Shown here in pieces: positions 43,404 to 51,752 of a DNA stretch of 64,000 nucleotides. The stretch's first letter is position 1. Each line of letters begins with the position of its first letter. The stretch is taken from positions 1-64,000 of the forward strand of contig CANLVH010000005.1 in the NCBI GenBank assembly GCA_947494545.1, read 5' to 3'. The notes under the pieces were generated by a model that had not been told where the DNA came from, made no database searches, and saw only the letters and a list, made by a program, of their open reading frames with translations. A program made the position numbers and the translations under genes. This stretch comes from an uncultured Mesonia sp. (GTDB taxonomy: Bacteria > Bacteroidota > Bacteroidia > Flavobacteriales > Flavobacteriaceae).

Positions 43404-44486
43404 ATGAAACCTAAACTACGCATTAACGGCCATTCGCATTTACTGCCTTACCCAGAAGAAATTCCAAAATTTATGGAAGAAAAAGGCATTTTTTGGGTAG
43501 ATAAAGACCGTAAATATATGCTGCAAAAAAACTGGAAGCGCCCGGTAACCGATTCTAGTTTCTTTTTGGATGAAAAACTGGAATGGATGGAGCGTAACGA
43601 ATTGGATCACGCGGTGGTACTAAATTTATCGCAGCTTTACGGAAATGGTTTGCGTGTAGAAGAAATGAAAAAAGCTTTGCGGTTTCAAAACGATTTTAAT
43701 GCTAAAGTGCAACACGAGCATCCGTCTAAATTTACCTGTGGTTTTGTGGTGCATCCCGGATTTGTGCGCAGCGCTTTATGGGAAATTGAGCGTTGTGTAG
43801 AAGAACTGGATATGCGTTTGCTGTGTTTGCCAACGCATTATATGGATACAATTGGGACTTGGCGTTGTATTTTTGACGAAGAAAACGAGCCTATTTTTGA
43901 AATGGCCAATAAATACAATCTTGCCGTAGAAATACATCCGTACGATGGTGAGAAATTTATTAAATTAGAAAATACCGCTTGGCGGTTTCACCTAATCTGG
44001 ATGTTGGCGCAATGTGCAGATGCGTATCATTTTTTAACTTTAAACGGTTACCCGGATAAATACCCAAATATGCGGGTTTGTTTTGCCCATGGCGGCCAGT
44101 TGGCACAAATAAACTTGGGCCGCAGAATACAAGGTTTTGACGGGAGACCGGATTTGTTTGAAGGAAAAACGCATCCGCGGAAATCTGTCGGGCATAAAAA
44201 TATCTTTTTTGACACCTTGGTACACGATACCGGCTCGTTACAGCTATTGGTAGAAAACCAAAAACCGCAACAAATTATTATGGGCTTAGATGACCCGTAT
44301 CCGTTAGGAGAAATGGAAAGCGACAAGCAATCTTCGTATCCCGGGAAGATTTTAGATTTGGCGGTAGAAAGAGATATTTTAACCCAAAAGCAATGCGATG
44401 CTATTTGGGAAGATAACATTATTACTTGGCTTTGTGGCGAAGATAAAGTTGCTGCAGATAAATTGTATAAACGAATTTTAGGTTAA
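43404..44486 (+). CDS. ACMSD-like amidohydrolase (decarboxylase)
   Basis: A 360-residue amidohydrolase-superfamily protein resembling 2-amino-3-carboxymuconate-6-semialdehyde decarboxylase. The metal site is visible: H10 and H12 in NGHSHLLP, H229 in VCFAHGG, and D296 in MGLDDPYPLGE. RPDLFEG and DTLVHDTGSLQLLV also match the family. ACMSD removes the carboxylate in kynurenine degradation. Only the cyclase gene nearby fits the same pathway; monooxygenase, kynureninase and dioxygenase genes are not in the window. Confidence 0.82.
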   Translation: MKPKLRINGHSHLLPYPEEIPKFMEEKGIFWVDKDRKYMLQKNWKRPVTDSSFFLDEKLEWMERNELDHAVVLNLSQLYGNGLRVEEMKKALRFQNDFNAKVQHEHPSKFTCGFVVHPGFVRSALWEIERCVEELDMRLLCLPTHYMDTIGTWRCIFDEENEPIFEMANKYNLAVEIHPYDGEKFIKLENTAWRFHLIWMLAQCADAYHFLTLNGYPDKYPNMRVCFAHGGQLAQINLGRRIQGFDGRPDLFEGKTHPRKSVGHKNIFFDTLVHDTGSLQLLVENQKPQQIIMGLDDPYPLGEMESDKQSSYPGKILDLAVERDILTQKQCDAIWEDNIITWLCGEDKVAADKLYKRILG

Positions 44487-44491
44487 TTGAT

Positions 44492-45133
44492 ATGGATTTT
44501 TTACCCGAGGCGATAGAAACTTATGCCGAAGAACATTCTCGAAAAGAACCCGAACTTTTAGCTAAACTAAACCGGGAAACGCATTTAAAAATAATGCAAC
44601 CCAGAATGCTGAGCGGGCATTACCAAGGCAGGGTTTTGAGTATGTTGTCTAAACTTATACGACCAAAAACTATTTTGGAGATTGGAACTTATACCGGCTA
44701 TTCTGCTTTGTGTTTGATGGAAGGTATTCAGCAAAACGGCACTTTACACACTATAGATAAAAACGAAGAATTGCACGATTTTCAACGGAAATATTTTGAT
44801 GCTTCGCCTTGGGGAAAACAGATTAAACAATATACCGGCGATGCTACAAAAGTTATAAAAGATTTAGACGAAAAATTTGATCTAGTTTTTATTGATGCCG
44901 ATAAAGCCAATTACGTAAATTATTTTGAATTAGTTGTTCCCAAAATGAACCAAGGCGGTGTTATTTTATCGGACAATGTTTTATGGAGCGGAAAAGTAAC
45001 CGAAAAACCTACTCCCAACGATATAGACACACAGGCTTTATTAACCTACAATAAATTACTGGTAACCGATAAACGTGTAGAAACGGTTTTATTACCAATA
45101 CGGGATGGTTTGAGTATTACCCGAGTGGTGTGA
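44492..45133 (+). CDS. O-methyltransferase (COMT-like, class I)
   Basis: A 213-residue SAM-dependent O-methyltransferase of the Methyltransf_3 family. Motifs are GHYQGRVLSML, SAM-binding LEIGTYTGYSALCL, the metal/catalytic KFDLVFIDADKANY and GGVILSDNVLWSG. Relatives methylate catechols in a metal-dependent way. It follows the ACMSD-like gene by 5 bases, so both are in one operon. The substrate is unknown, but an aromatic hydroxyl is plausible. Confidence 0.88.
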   Translation: MDFLPEAIETYAEEHSRKEPELLAKLNRETHLKIMQPRMLSGHYQGRVLSMLSKLIRPKTILEIGTYTGYSALCLMEGIQQNGTLHTIDKNEELHDFQRKYFDASPWGKQIKQYTGDATKVIKDLDEKFDLVFIDADKANYVNYFELVVPKMNQGGVILSDNVLWSGKVTEKPTPNDIDTQALLTYNKLLVTDKRVETVLLPIRDGLSITRVV

Positions 45134-45457
45134 GCTAGGTTATTAATAAATTAAAAGTTTATTGAGAAGCTCGACTTCTGGAATTATGGAAGAATTTTAG
45201 AACGTTAAGCGTTACTTTTCTAAAAATCTTATCTGTAGCGTATCTCGTAGATACTCCATAGATACTTCATAGATACCCCATAGATAGTTCAATAAAATTA
45301 CTAAGTAAACAACTAAAACTTTTAGCGTTGTTTTTTATGAAAAAGCACAAAAAATAAATCCATAAATTATAATCAAGAGCTGCAAGAATTCAGTATGAAA
45401 AGTGGTTTAGGAAGTTTTTATTTAATTACAAATTCGCTAAAAAAACACTTGTTTTAT
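45134..45457. other. Intergenic region with hairpin and 11-bp tandem repeat
   Basis: No gene is seen in this 324-bp gap. Right after the methyltransferase stop, GAGCT (45132) and AGCTC (45168) enclose an A/T stem with G-U pairs, a possible terminator without a T-run. Further on lies a four-unit 11-bp tandem repeat. The PAP2 gene converges from the right. Confidence 0.5.
45248..45291. repeat. 11-bp tandem repeat, four units
   Basis: TAGATACTCCA, TAGATACTTCA, TAGATACCCCA and TAGATAGTTCA follow each other without gaps. The TAGATA core is constant and changes fall in the same three or four positions. It lies in non-coding DNA between convergent genes. Confidence 0.85.
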
Positions 45458-46036
45458 TTAATCCGAAAAGTATCCTCTTTCTTCTTGGGAGAAGTAGCGT
45501 TTACAAATTTTATAGATAATATAGGCACAAATAAAACCTAAAATGGCGCCCGCCACAATATCTGAAGGATAGTGAACGCCAACATAAATCCTGCTGTACG
45601 CAAATAATGCCGGCCAAATATAAACCAGATAAATCCATTTAGACCTATCTTGTAAAAGTAAAACCATAAAAGTAGAAAGCGCCACAGAAGAAGACGTATG
45701 ACCGCTTACAAAACTGTAATAAGTAGGTTCTTGCAAAATGCGAATAATATCTTGCAAGCTTTCTACATTATTGGGTCGCAAGCGTTTTATGGTGGCTTTT
45801 ATAAGCCGGGTCAGACCAAATACAACAACAAAACTGGCAAGAAAGCCCGCATAAGCAACAATTTTATCCCGTTTAATTTTAAAACGAAGAAAAATAAGTA
45901 TAATAAAGAGCAAGTATAAAGGTATCCAGATTTCTTCTTGGGTAACGCCAATCCAAAACAAATCGAAACCTTTTGCTCCCAATCCGTTTAAGTAGACAAA
46001 AAGTTCACGATCCCAAGTCTTAAGCTGCTCAATCAT
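45458..46036 (-). CDS. PAP2-family membrane phosphatase
   Basis: A 192-residue PAP2 phosphatase with motifs KATIKRLRPNN (C1), SFVSGHTSSSVALS (C2) and SRIYVGVHYPSDI (C3), and five or six membrane segments. It is paralogous to the protein at 23888-24466 (same length, and the N-terminal L..WDRELFVYLNGLG plan recurs) but has the more canonical SGH motif. It is encoded 8 bases after tatA. It probably recycles undecaprenyl pyrophosphate or acts on another lipid phosphate. Confidence 0.9.
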   Translation of the reverse strand: MIEQLKTWDRELFVYLNGLGAKGFDLFWIGVTQEEIWIPLYLLFIILIFLRFKIKRDKIVAYAGFLASFVVVFGLTRLIKATIKRLRPNNVESLQDIIRILQEPTYYSFVSGHTSSSVALSTFMVLLLQDRSKWIYLVYIWPALFAYSRIYVGVHYPSDIVAGAILGFICAYIIYKICKRYFSQEERGYFSD

Positions 46037-46044
46037 AATTAAAG

Positions 46045-46323
46045 TTAAAGCTTGCGCTTGATAGAACCGGTAATATCTTCTATATCGTCTTTTACTTCTT
46101 CAATTTCTTTTTGAATGTTTTTACCGCCACTATCGTCCAAATGCTTTTCTGCACTGTTGGTGATTTCAGATTTAATGTCGTTGGTAGCATCTTTTATAGT
46201 GCGCATACCTTTACCTAACCCCTTTGCAATTTCAGGAATTTTATCTGCGCCAAAAACCATTACCAAAATAAAAATGATAAAAGCAATTTCTGCGCCGCTA
46301 ATAAATAATGGTAACATTATCAT
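46045..46323 (-). CDS. tatA: Twin-arginine translocase subunit TatA/E
   Basis: A 92-residue TatA-type protein: a short N-terminal membrane helix (about 8-25, GAEIAFIIFILVMVFGADKIPE), the FG-hinge, an amphipathic helix (AKGLGKGMRTIKDATNDIKSEI) and a charged tail. It forms the pore of the Tat export system. tatC is not in the window. Start codons at 46323 and 46317 are both possible (the protein begins MIM). A TATTTTTG box is 17 bases upstream. Confidence 0.92.
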   Translation of the reverse strand: MIMLPLFISGAEIAFIIFILVMVFGADKIPEIAKGLGKGMRTIKDATNDIKSEITNSAEKHLDDSGGKNIQKEIEEVKDDIEDITGSIKRKL

Positions 46324-46340
46324 ATTGTAAATATAAATAG

Positions 46341-46348
46341 CAAAAATA
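46341..46348 (-). promoter_or_regulatory. Putative -7 box of tatA
   Basis: On the minus strand TATTTTTG matches TAnnTTTG. It lies between the terminator of the aminopeptidase gene and the tatA start. Confidence 0.5.
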
Positions 46349-46357
46349 CCATAAAAA

Positions 46358-46381
46358 AAGCTGACTTGTTAAAGTCAGCTT
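46358..46381 (-). terminator. Terminator of the M1 aminopeptidase gene
   Basis: AAGCTGACTT and AAGTCAGCTT form a perfect 10-bp stem with a 4-base loop. On the minus strand a T-run follows. It begins 25 bases after the stop of the aminopeptidase gene. Confidence 0.85.
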
Positions 46382-46405
46382 AAAAATTTAAATAAATCTA
46401 AACCC

Positions 46406-48721
46406 TTAATTTTTATTTTGTTGTTTTTTAAAACGTTCAAACTCGCTGTCTTGTTCTTTTTTAGGCCAAGAATTATTACTAACATCTATATCTGCAGTCT
46501 CCATATTCGGGTCTACTATTACGCTTTTTAACTCTTTGTTAGTAGCCAAAACCCGACTAACTTTTTGGTCGTTTTTTCGCCAAATTTGCGCCGGATAGGT
46601 TATTTGCTCTGAGCTACCATCTTTATATTCATACTTTACAATAAGCGGCATAACCAGTCCGCCGGGTTTGTTAAAAGTGATTTGATAAAAATGTTTTGGC
46701 ACTTCCATATTTCTGCGCTCTTGCGGCGTAAAATTATCGAGCATATACTCTTTTAATGTAGGTGCATTTTCAAGGACAGATTGTTTTTTCATTTTAGCGT
46801 TAAACTCTTCGCTATCTTCTTCTACAACATAAATAGCATCTAATTTACTAGGATCTGAAATACCATAACCTACCAGCATTTCTTTACCTTTTTGTGTAGG
46901 TTTATCTGTAAGGAAATAGCTTTTCACATCTTCTACACCTATATCTACATAGTCTGTGGTATAAAACCAACCCCGCCAATACCAATCTAAATCTACCGCC
47001 GAAGCATCTTCCATAGTTCTAAAGAAATCTTCCGGGGTTGGGTGTTTAAACATCCAACGTCTAGAAAAGGTTTTAAAAGCATAATCAAACAACTCCTCTC
47101 CCATTACCGTTTCGCGCAATATGTTTAAAGCGGTAGCGGGTTTTCCATAAGCATTATTTCCTAATTGGTGTACTTGTTCGGGATTGCTCATAATAGGCGC
47201 AATAAAATCTTGTTCGCCTTTCATATAGCTGGTTATTTTACTGGGTTCGCCACGCCTTGAAGGATACTTGTCTAATGGCGCGATAGCTTCCGGATGTTTT
47301 TCGCCAAATTTCTGTTCTGTTAGATATTGCATAAAGGTATTTAAACCTTCGTCCATCCAACCCCATTGGCGTTCGTCACTATTTACAATCATTGGGAAAT
47401 AGTTATGCCCAATCTCGTGAATAATCACGCTAATCATTCCAAATTTAGTACGCTCGCTATACGACCCGTCAGGATTCGGTCTACCGTAATTCCAACAAAT
47501 CATAGGATATTCCATACCTTGGTTTTTGGCGTGTACCGAAATAGCTTTGTGGTAAGGATAATCAAAAGTGTGCTTGCTGTAATTTTCTAAAGTAGCAACA
47601 ACTGCTTTGGTAGAATATTCTTCCCATAACGGATTGCCTTCTTTAGAATAAATAGAAACCGCCATTATATCGCGATCGCCCATTTTTACCGGTTGCATTT
47701 CCCAGATATATTTTCTAGAACTGGTAAAAGCAAAATCTCTAACCATATTGGCTTCAAACTCCCAAGTCTTGGTTTTTTTAGATTTTGTTTTTTCGTTTTT
47801 TACTGCTTCTTCTTCGGTAACTAAAAAAGTTGGTTTGTCATAATTTTTTTGCGCTTTCTTATAACGCTGCATCATTTTTTTACTGAAAACTTTTTTTCTG
47901 TTTTGTAATTTTCCGGTGCCGTCTAAAATATGATCTGCCGGCACGGTAATGTTTACTTTATAATTTCCAAACGGAAGCGCAAATTCTCCTGCTCCCCAAA
48001 ATTGATAGTTTTGCCAACCTTCTACATCGTTATAAACCGCCATTCTAGGAAAAAACTGCGCAATTACATAACTGTAATTGTCATTTTCTTTAAAGTATTC
48101 ATAACCGGAACGTCCACGATTTACCACGTGATCGTTTATATTATACCACCATTTTATAGAAAACTCGTAACTATCGCCACTTTCTAAAGGTTCTGCCAAA
48201 TCTATGCGCATCATAGTTTGGTTTATTTTATAAGGTAAATCTTTCCCGTCTTTTTTTACTGCCTGTATTTTAAAACCGCCATCAAAAGGTTCTTCTACAT
48301 ATTTAGAAATAATACTTCCTGCGCGGTTTACCGGTTGCATACCATCACCATTCCGTAAAGGAGATTTACTGTCTTTTGCCCGTACATTTTGGTCTAATTG
48401 CACCCATAAATAAGTTAACTCTTCTGGCGAATTATTGGTATAGGTAATGGTTTCTTCGCCATAAATTTTCTGGTTTTCATCGTCTAAGATAATATCCATT
48501 TCATAATCTGCCGTATTTTGATAATAGGCTGGACCGGGTGCACCAGAAGCTGTTCTGTACTGATTTGGTGTAGCAAATTCTTGGTATAATTGTCTGAATT
48601 TATTCTGATTGGTATGGCCTTCTTGCCGCTCTTCTTTTTCTTCTTTTTGGTCTTCTTGCGCAGAAACACCAACACTAAACGTAATTAAAAAGAGGCTTAA
48701 AACAATGTTTTTAATTTTCAT
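46406..48721 (-). CDS. M1-family zinc aminopeptidase, exported
   Basis: A 771-residue exported peptidase with a signal peptide (about 1-21, ending GVSAQ). The gluzincin site is IIHEIGHNYFP near residue 433 with the downstream third ligand in WMDEGLNTF. A GAMEN-like exopeptidase loop reads GMEYPMICW. It begins with a beta-sandwich M1 N-domain and ends in an extra C-terminal region. It should remove N-terminal amino acids from peptides in the periplasm or outside. It is in an operon with the DUF6702 gene, 33 bases upstream. Confidence 0.92.
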   Translation of the reverse strand: MKIKNIVLSLFLITFSVGVSAQEDQKEEKEERQEGHTNQNKFRQLYQEFATPNQYRTASGAPGPAYYQNTADYEMDIILDDENQKIYGEETITYTNNSPEELTYLWVQLDQNVRAKDSKSPLRNGDGMQPVNRAGSIISKYVEEPFDGGFKIQAVKKDGKDLPYKINQTMMRIDLAEPLESGDSYEFSIKWWYNINDHVVNRGRSGYEYFKENDNYSYVIAQFFPRMAVYNDVEGWQNYQFWGAGEFALPFGNYKVNITVPADHILDGTGKLQNRKKVFSKKMMQRYKKAQKNYDKPTFLVTEEEAVKNEKTKSKKTKTWEFEANMVRDFAFTSSRKYIWEMQPVKMGDRDIMAVSIYSKEGNPLWEEYSTKAVVATLENYSKHTFDYPYHKAISVHAKNQGMEYPMICWNYGRPNPDGSYSERTKFGMISVIIHEIGHNYFPMIVNSDERQWGWMDEGLNTFMQYLTEQKFGEKHPEAIAPLDKYPSRRGEPSKITSYMKGEQDFIAPIMSNPEQVHQLGNNAYGKPATALNILRETVMGEELFDYAFKTFSRRWMFKHPTPEDFFRTMEDASAVDLDWYWRGWFYTTDYVDIGVEDVKSYFLTDKPTQKGKEMLVGYGISDPSKLDAIYVVEEDSEEFNAKMKKQSVLENAPTLKEYMLDNFTPQERRNMEVPKHFYQITFNKPGGLVMPLIVKYEYKDGSSEQITYPAQIWRKNDQKVSRVLATNKELKSVIVDPNMETADIDVSNNSWPKKEQDSEFERFKKQQNKN

Positions 48722-48754
48722 TGGGTTGTTTGTTTATAAGTTAGTCGGTTTGGC

Positions 48755-49252
48755 TTAAAAATAGAGGTTACCGGAAGTTTTGTCTTTTAGAAGCATTAAA
48801 CTTTCGGTGTCGTTATTTTTTCTTAAATGTACTAAGTTCTTTTGATTTGGAAAAAGCTCTATTAGTAAATCGTTGGTAATGTTTAGTTTTTTGAAATTTG
48901 GTACTTCTTCAATTTCAAAATAACAAATTATTAAATCGTCTTCATAGCGTTTTCCAATAAAATTTAAATGTAGACTTTCGTCGGAAAGACGAATTTGTAA
49001 CTTATCAGAAAAGTAACGCGCAATAAATTTATCTACTTCTGCTGTTTCTACATTTTCGCCTAATCTAATAGATTGGTCATATCGTGCTTGCAATACATCT
49101 TCAAAATCGTCTGCAAATAAACGCGTAATAACTTGAAGCGTTTTTTGCTCTTTTATGTATTCTATTTCGGTTACGCTAAGGTAAAATTTATGTACCCCCA
49201 TAAATGCCATTAAAGGCAAAACCATAGAAAATACAAAGGATTTTTGAAGCAT
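48755..49252 (-). CDS. DUF6702-like protein
   Basis: A 165-residue protein with an N-terminal signal or anchor (about 1-20) and the HKFYLSVTEIEYIKEQKTLQVITRLFADDFED motif of the DUF6702 family. It is predicted to be a small periplasmic beta protein. In my recollection it commonly precedes an M1 peptidase gene in flavobacteria, as here. The function is unknown. Confidence 0.75.
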   Translation of the reverse strand: MLQKSFVFSMVLPLMAFMGVHKFYLSVTEIEYIKEQKTLQVITRLFADDFEDVLQARYDQSIRLGENVETAEVDKFIARYFSDKLQIRLSDESLHLNFIGKRYEDDLIICYFEIEEVPNFKKLNITNDLLIELFPNQKNLVHLRKNNDTESLMLLKDKTSGNLYF

Positions 49253-49355
49253 AGTTAAAAACTGATTTTTGTGCTATTTATTTGACAAGGTATTATTAAA
49301 AAGGTTTAATCTTTGGTTTTTTACGAAAAAATATTCAATAAAAAGAAAAGCCGTT

Positions 49356-50105
49356 TTATTCCGTAAAGTTATGAAAAGCTGTAAGCTTACTTTTTAAATA
49401 ATCTATCCACTCTAAATTATTCAAATTTTTGGTTTTATGCGCAAATGTAGCATCTGTTTTTTCTAGAAAGTATAAAAAATCATCTATCTTTTCGCGCTGC
49501 AGCGCTAAACTTTCGGTAAAAAAATTATCGCCTAATTTCTGCCTGGCTTTACGGATTAAATTTTCTAATTTTTGATATTCTACCTGGCGTTCTAACATTT
49601 TCATTCTGCCACTTATCACATCTATCAAAACCCCAATTGCACCGCCGGTTTGGGCGGTATACAAGCGTTTTTCTTCTATTGTTCTTACTTTTCCTGTATT
49701 AACTGGTAAACCAAATTTTGTGGGATCAAAAACGTAGGTGTCTATTTTCTTTGCATCTTGAGTCAAATCTCCCGAAAGCTGAATATTGCTAAGTTGTACT
49801 TCTTCTAATTTATTTACAAGCGGATATAAATAAATGTAGTTTGTTTTGTCAAGTTGGTTGGGCTGCACTTTAATGGCGTGCGCTTCGTACTGTACGGAAG
49901 AAAAAACTAAACTATCGCCAGCCCGTGCCTGAATAGAAAATTTGCCTTTCTTATTATTTACCACGCCGGTTTTTTGGTTAAGGTTTACAATATTTACTTG
50001 GGTATAAGCAATGGAATCTGCTATGATATAACCTTTAAAATTATTTTGCGACCAAACAGAAAAACCGGTAAACAGTAAAATAAAAATACAGTAAAAGTGC
50101 CTCAT
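49356..50105 (-). CDS. Carboxypeptidase-regulatory-like domain protein
   Basis: A 249-residue exported protein (signal about 1-19, ending SVWSQ). A CarboxypepD_reg-like beta domain (about 20-100, FKGYIIADSIAYTQVNIVNLNQKTGVVNNKKGKF) is the fold seen at the N-terminus of TonB-dependent receptors. A helical C-terminal part follows with no barrel. It is paralogous to the next protein upstream. Start and stop are ordinary. The 10-mer TTCCGTAAAG overlaps its last codons. Confidence 0.75.
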   Translation of the reverse strand: MRHFYCIFILLFTGFSVWSQNNFKGYIIADSIAYTQVNIVNLNQKTGVVNNKKGKFSIQARAGDSLVFSSVQYEAHAIKVQPNQLDKTNYIYLYPLVNKLEEVQLSNIQLSGDLTQDAKKIDTYVFDPTKFGLPVNTGKVRTIEEKRLYTAQTGGAIGVLIDVISGRMKMLERQVEYQKLENLIRKARQKLGDNFFTESLALQREKIDDFLYFLEKTDATFAHKTKNLNNLEWIDYLKSKLTAFHNFTE

Positions 50106-50138
50106 ATAAAGAGCGTGTTTTTCCGTAAAGACTGTAAA

Positions 50139-50933
50139 TTAATTGTCTTGTTGCGCTTTAAAATTTTTACTTTGCTCGATTAAAAACTGTATTAAATCTA
50201 AGTTGTTAGAATTTTCTATCATTTCATTATCTAAACCATTACTTTCTGCATAATAAAGAAAAGCGTTTATGTTTTCGGGTTCTATCCCCAATCTTTCCTT
50301 AAAAAAAGTATCGTTTGCCATCTCGCGTACTTTTTCTTCGCTAATTTTATTTTTAAGAGAATCATCGTTCTTTTTGTAAGACTTAAAAATTACTTTAAAA
50401 ATATTGGCGAAATTTATTCCGTGCGTAAGATAGCTTTTATCCATCGCTATATTTTCTACTTTATTTTGCTCATCTGGCCTAAAAGTATAATCGTAACCGG
50501 CTACCACATCTGCCGAGTTAAATTCTGCCAAGTTTGCTTCTTTGGTTTTAATGCGTTTTAAATCTACCTCAACATCTCCAGACAAATTATACGGCCGCAC
50601 CACAACTTCTTCTAACTCTGTAATAGCCTCGCTTATAGTTATATTCATCTTTTTGGTTTGCATAACGCCTTTATCTACAATTACCTGAAAATCTTGGTAT
50701 TGTGGTGAAGAAAAAGAAAGTTTGTCGTTTAGTTTTACCGGCAACATAAACTCCCCTTTATTGCCTGTAATCGTGCCTTCTAGACTGTTCATATTATAGA
50801 TGCTAATACCGGAAACTTCTATATCTTCCGGCACATTTATTTGCCCTTTAATCAGCTCGCGCTCTTGCGCAACAATAAAAAAGACATTTAAGAAAGCTAT
50901 AATACCGAGTAAAATTGGTAATTGTTTTTTCAT
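50139..50933 (-). CDS. Carboxypeptidase-regulatory-like domain protein
   Basis: A 264-residue exported protein (signal about 1-22) with the same plan as its downstream neighbour: a CarboxypepD_reg-like domain (IKGQINVPEDIEVSGISIYNMNSLEGTITGNKGEF), a VEVDLKRIKT linker and a helical C-terminus. It is probably an old tandem duplicate. The 33-base gap between the two genes holds a TTCCGTAAAG 10-mer. Its role is unknown; a surface-associated function is likely. Confidence 0.75.
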   Translation of the reverse strand: MKKQLPILLGIIAFLNVFFIVAQERELIKGQINVPEDIEVSGISIYNMNSLEGTITGNKGEFMLPVKLNDKLSFSSPQYQDFQVIVDKGVMQTKKMNITISEAITELEEVVVRPYNLSGDVEVDLKRIKTKEANLAEFNSADVVAGYDYTFRPDEQNKVENIAMDKSYLTHGINFANIFKVIFKSYKKNDDSLKNKISEEKVREMANDTFFKERLGIEPENINAFLYYAESNGLDNEMIENSNNLDLIQFLIEQSKNFKAQQDN

Positions 50934-51046
50934 GGTTTAATTTTTAGTTAAGGTAACAATAAGTTATCTTATAAAAAACCTAAAACCCGTCTAAACTTTT
51001 GTTAAGGACGAGTTTTACAATAAATTTACAAAAAACAATTAGAGAA

Positions 51047-51751
51047 ATGAATTGTATTATTGCCAGCACTTCTACCGTTTACGGAAGCGATTATTTAGAG
51101 TATTTACAAACGCCTTTAAAAGAGCTTTTTAAAGATGCCAAAGAAATACTTTTTATTCCCTTTGCCCGTCCCGGCGGAATAACTCACGAAGAATATACCC
51201 AAAAAGCCCGCGAAGGTTTGGCTTTTTTAAACAAAGAAGTAGTTGGTTTGCACCAAACAGAAAATTATAAAGAAGTAATTAAAAACGCCAATGCCATTTT
51301 TACAGGAGGCGGCAATACTTTTGTCTTGGTAAACCAGCTTTACAAAAACGATTTGTTGCAAGTTTTGCACAACCGCATAAAAAATGGCGCGGCTTATTTA
51401 GGAACCAGTGCCGGTAGTAATATTTGCGGCAAAACAATGCACACAACCAACGACATGCCCATAGTATATCCACCCGGTTTTGAGACTTTAGGTATTTTAG
51501 ATTTTAATATCAATCCGCATTATTTAGACCCCGACCCTACTTCCAAACATAAAGGAGAAACCCGCGAAACCCGTATAAAAGAGTTTCATACCTACAACCA
51601 AACTCCCGTTGTTGGTTTACGCGAAGGCAGCTGGTTGCAAGTTTCTAAAAACAATATTACCTTAAAAGGAGATTTAAGCGCGCGTATATTTTGCGCCTCA
51701 CGAGAACCTTATGAATTAGAACCGGAAACTTCTCTAAAAAATTTACGTTAA
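51047..51751 (+). CDS. pepE: Dipeptidase E (peptidase S51)
   Basis: A 234-residue aspartyl dipeptidase that cleaves Asp-X dipeptides. It starts with the family hallmark MNCIIASTSTVYGSDYL, has FTGGGNTF, and the nucleophile Ser121 in GTSAGSN. I chose the ATG at this conserved N-terminus. An in-frame TTG at 50999 would add 16 residues unlike the family. It lies one base before the glutaminase gene. Confidence 0.93.
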   Translation: MNCIIASTSTVYGSDYLEYLQTPLKELFKDAKEILFIPFARPGGITHEEYTQKAREGLAFLNKEVVGLHQTENYKEVIKNANAIFTGGGNTFVLVNQLYKNDLLQVLHNRIKNGAAYLGTSAGSNICGKTMHTTNDMPIVYPPGFETLGILDFNINPHYLDPDPTSKHKGETRETRIKEFHTYNQTPVVGLREGSWLQVSKNNITLKGDLSARIFCASREPYELEPETSLKNLR

Positions 51752-51752
51752 A

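Noticed and set aside
50999..51046. Upstream TTG start for PepE
   Set aside because: The conserved family N-terminus begins at the internal ATG at 51047.
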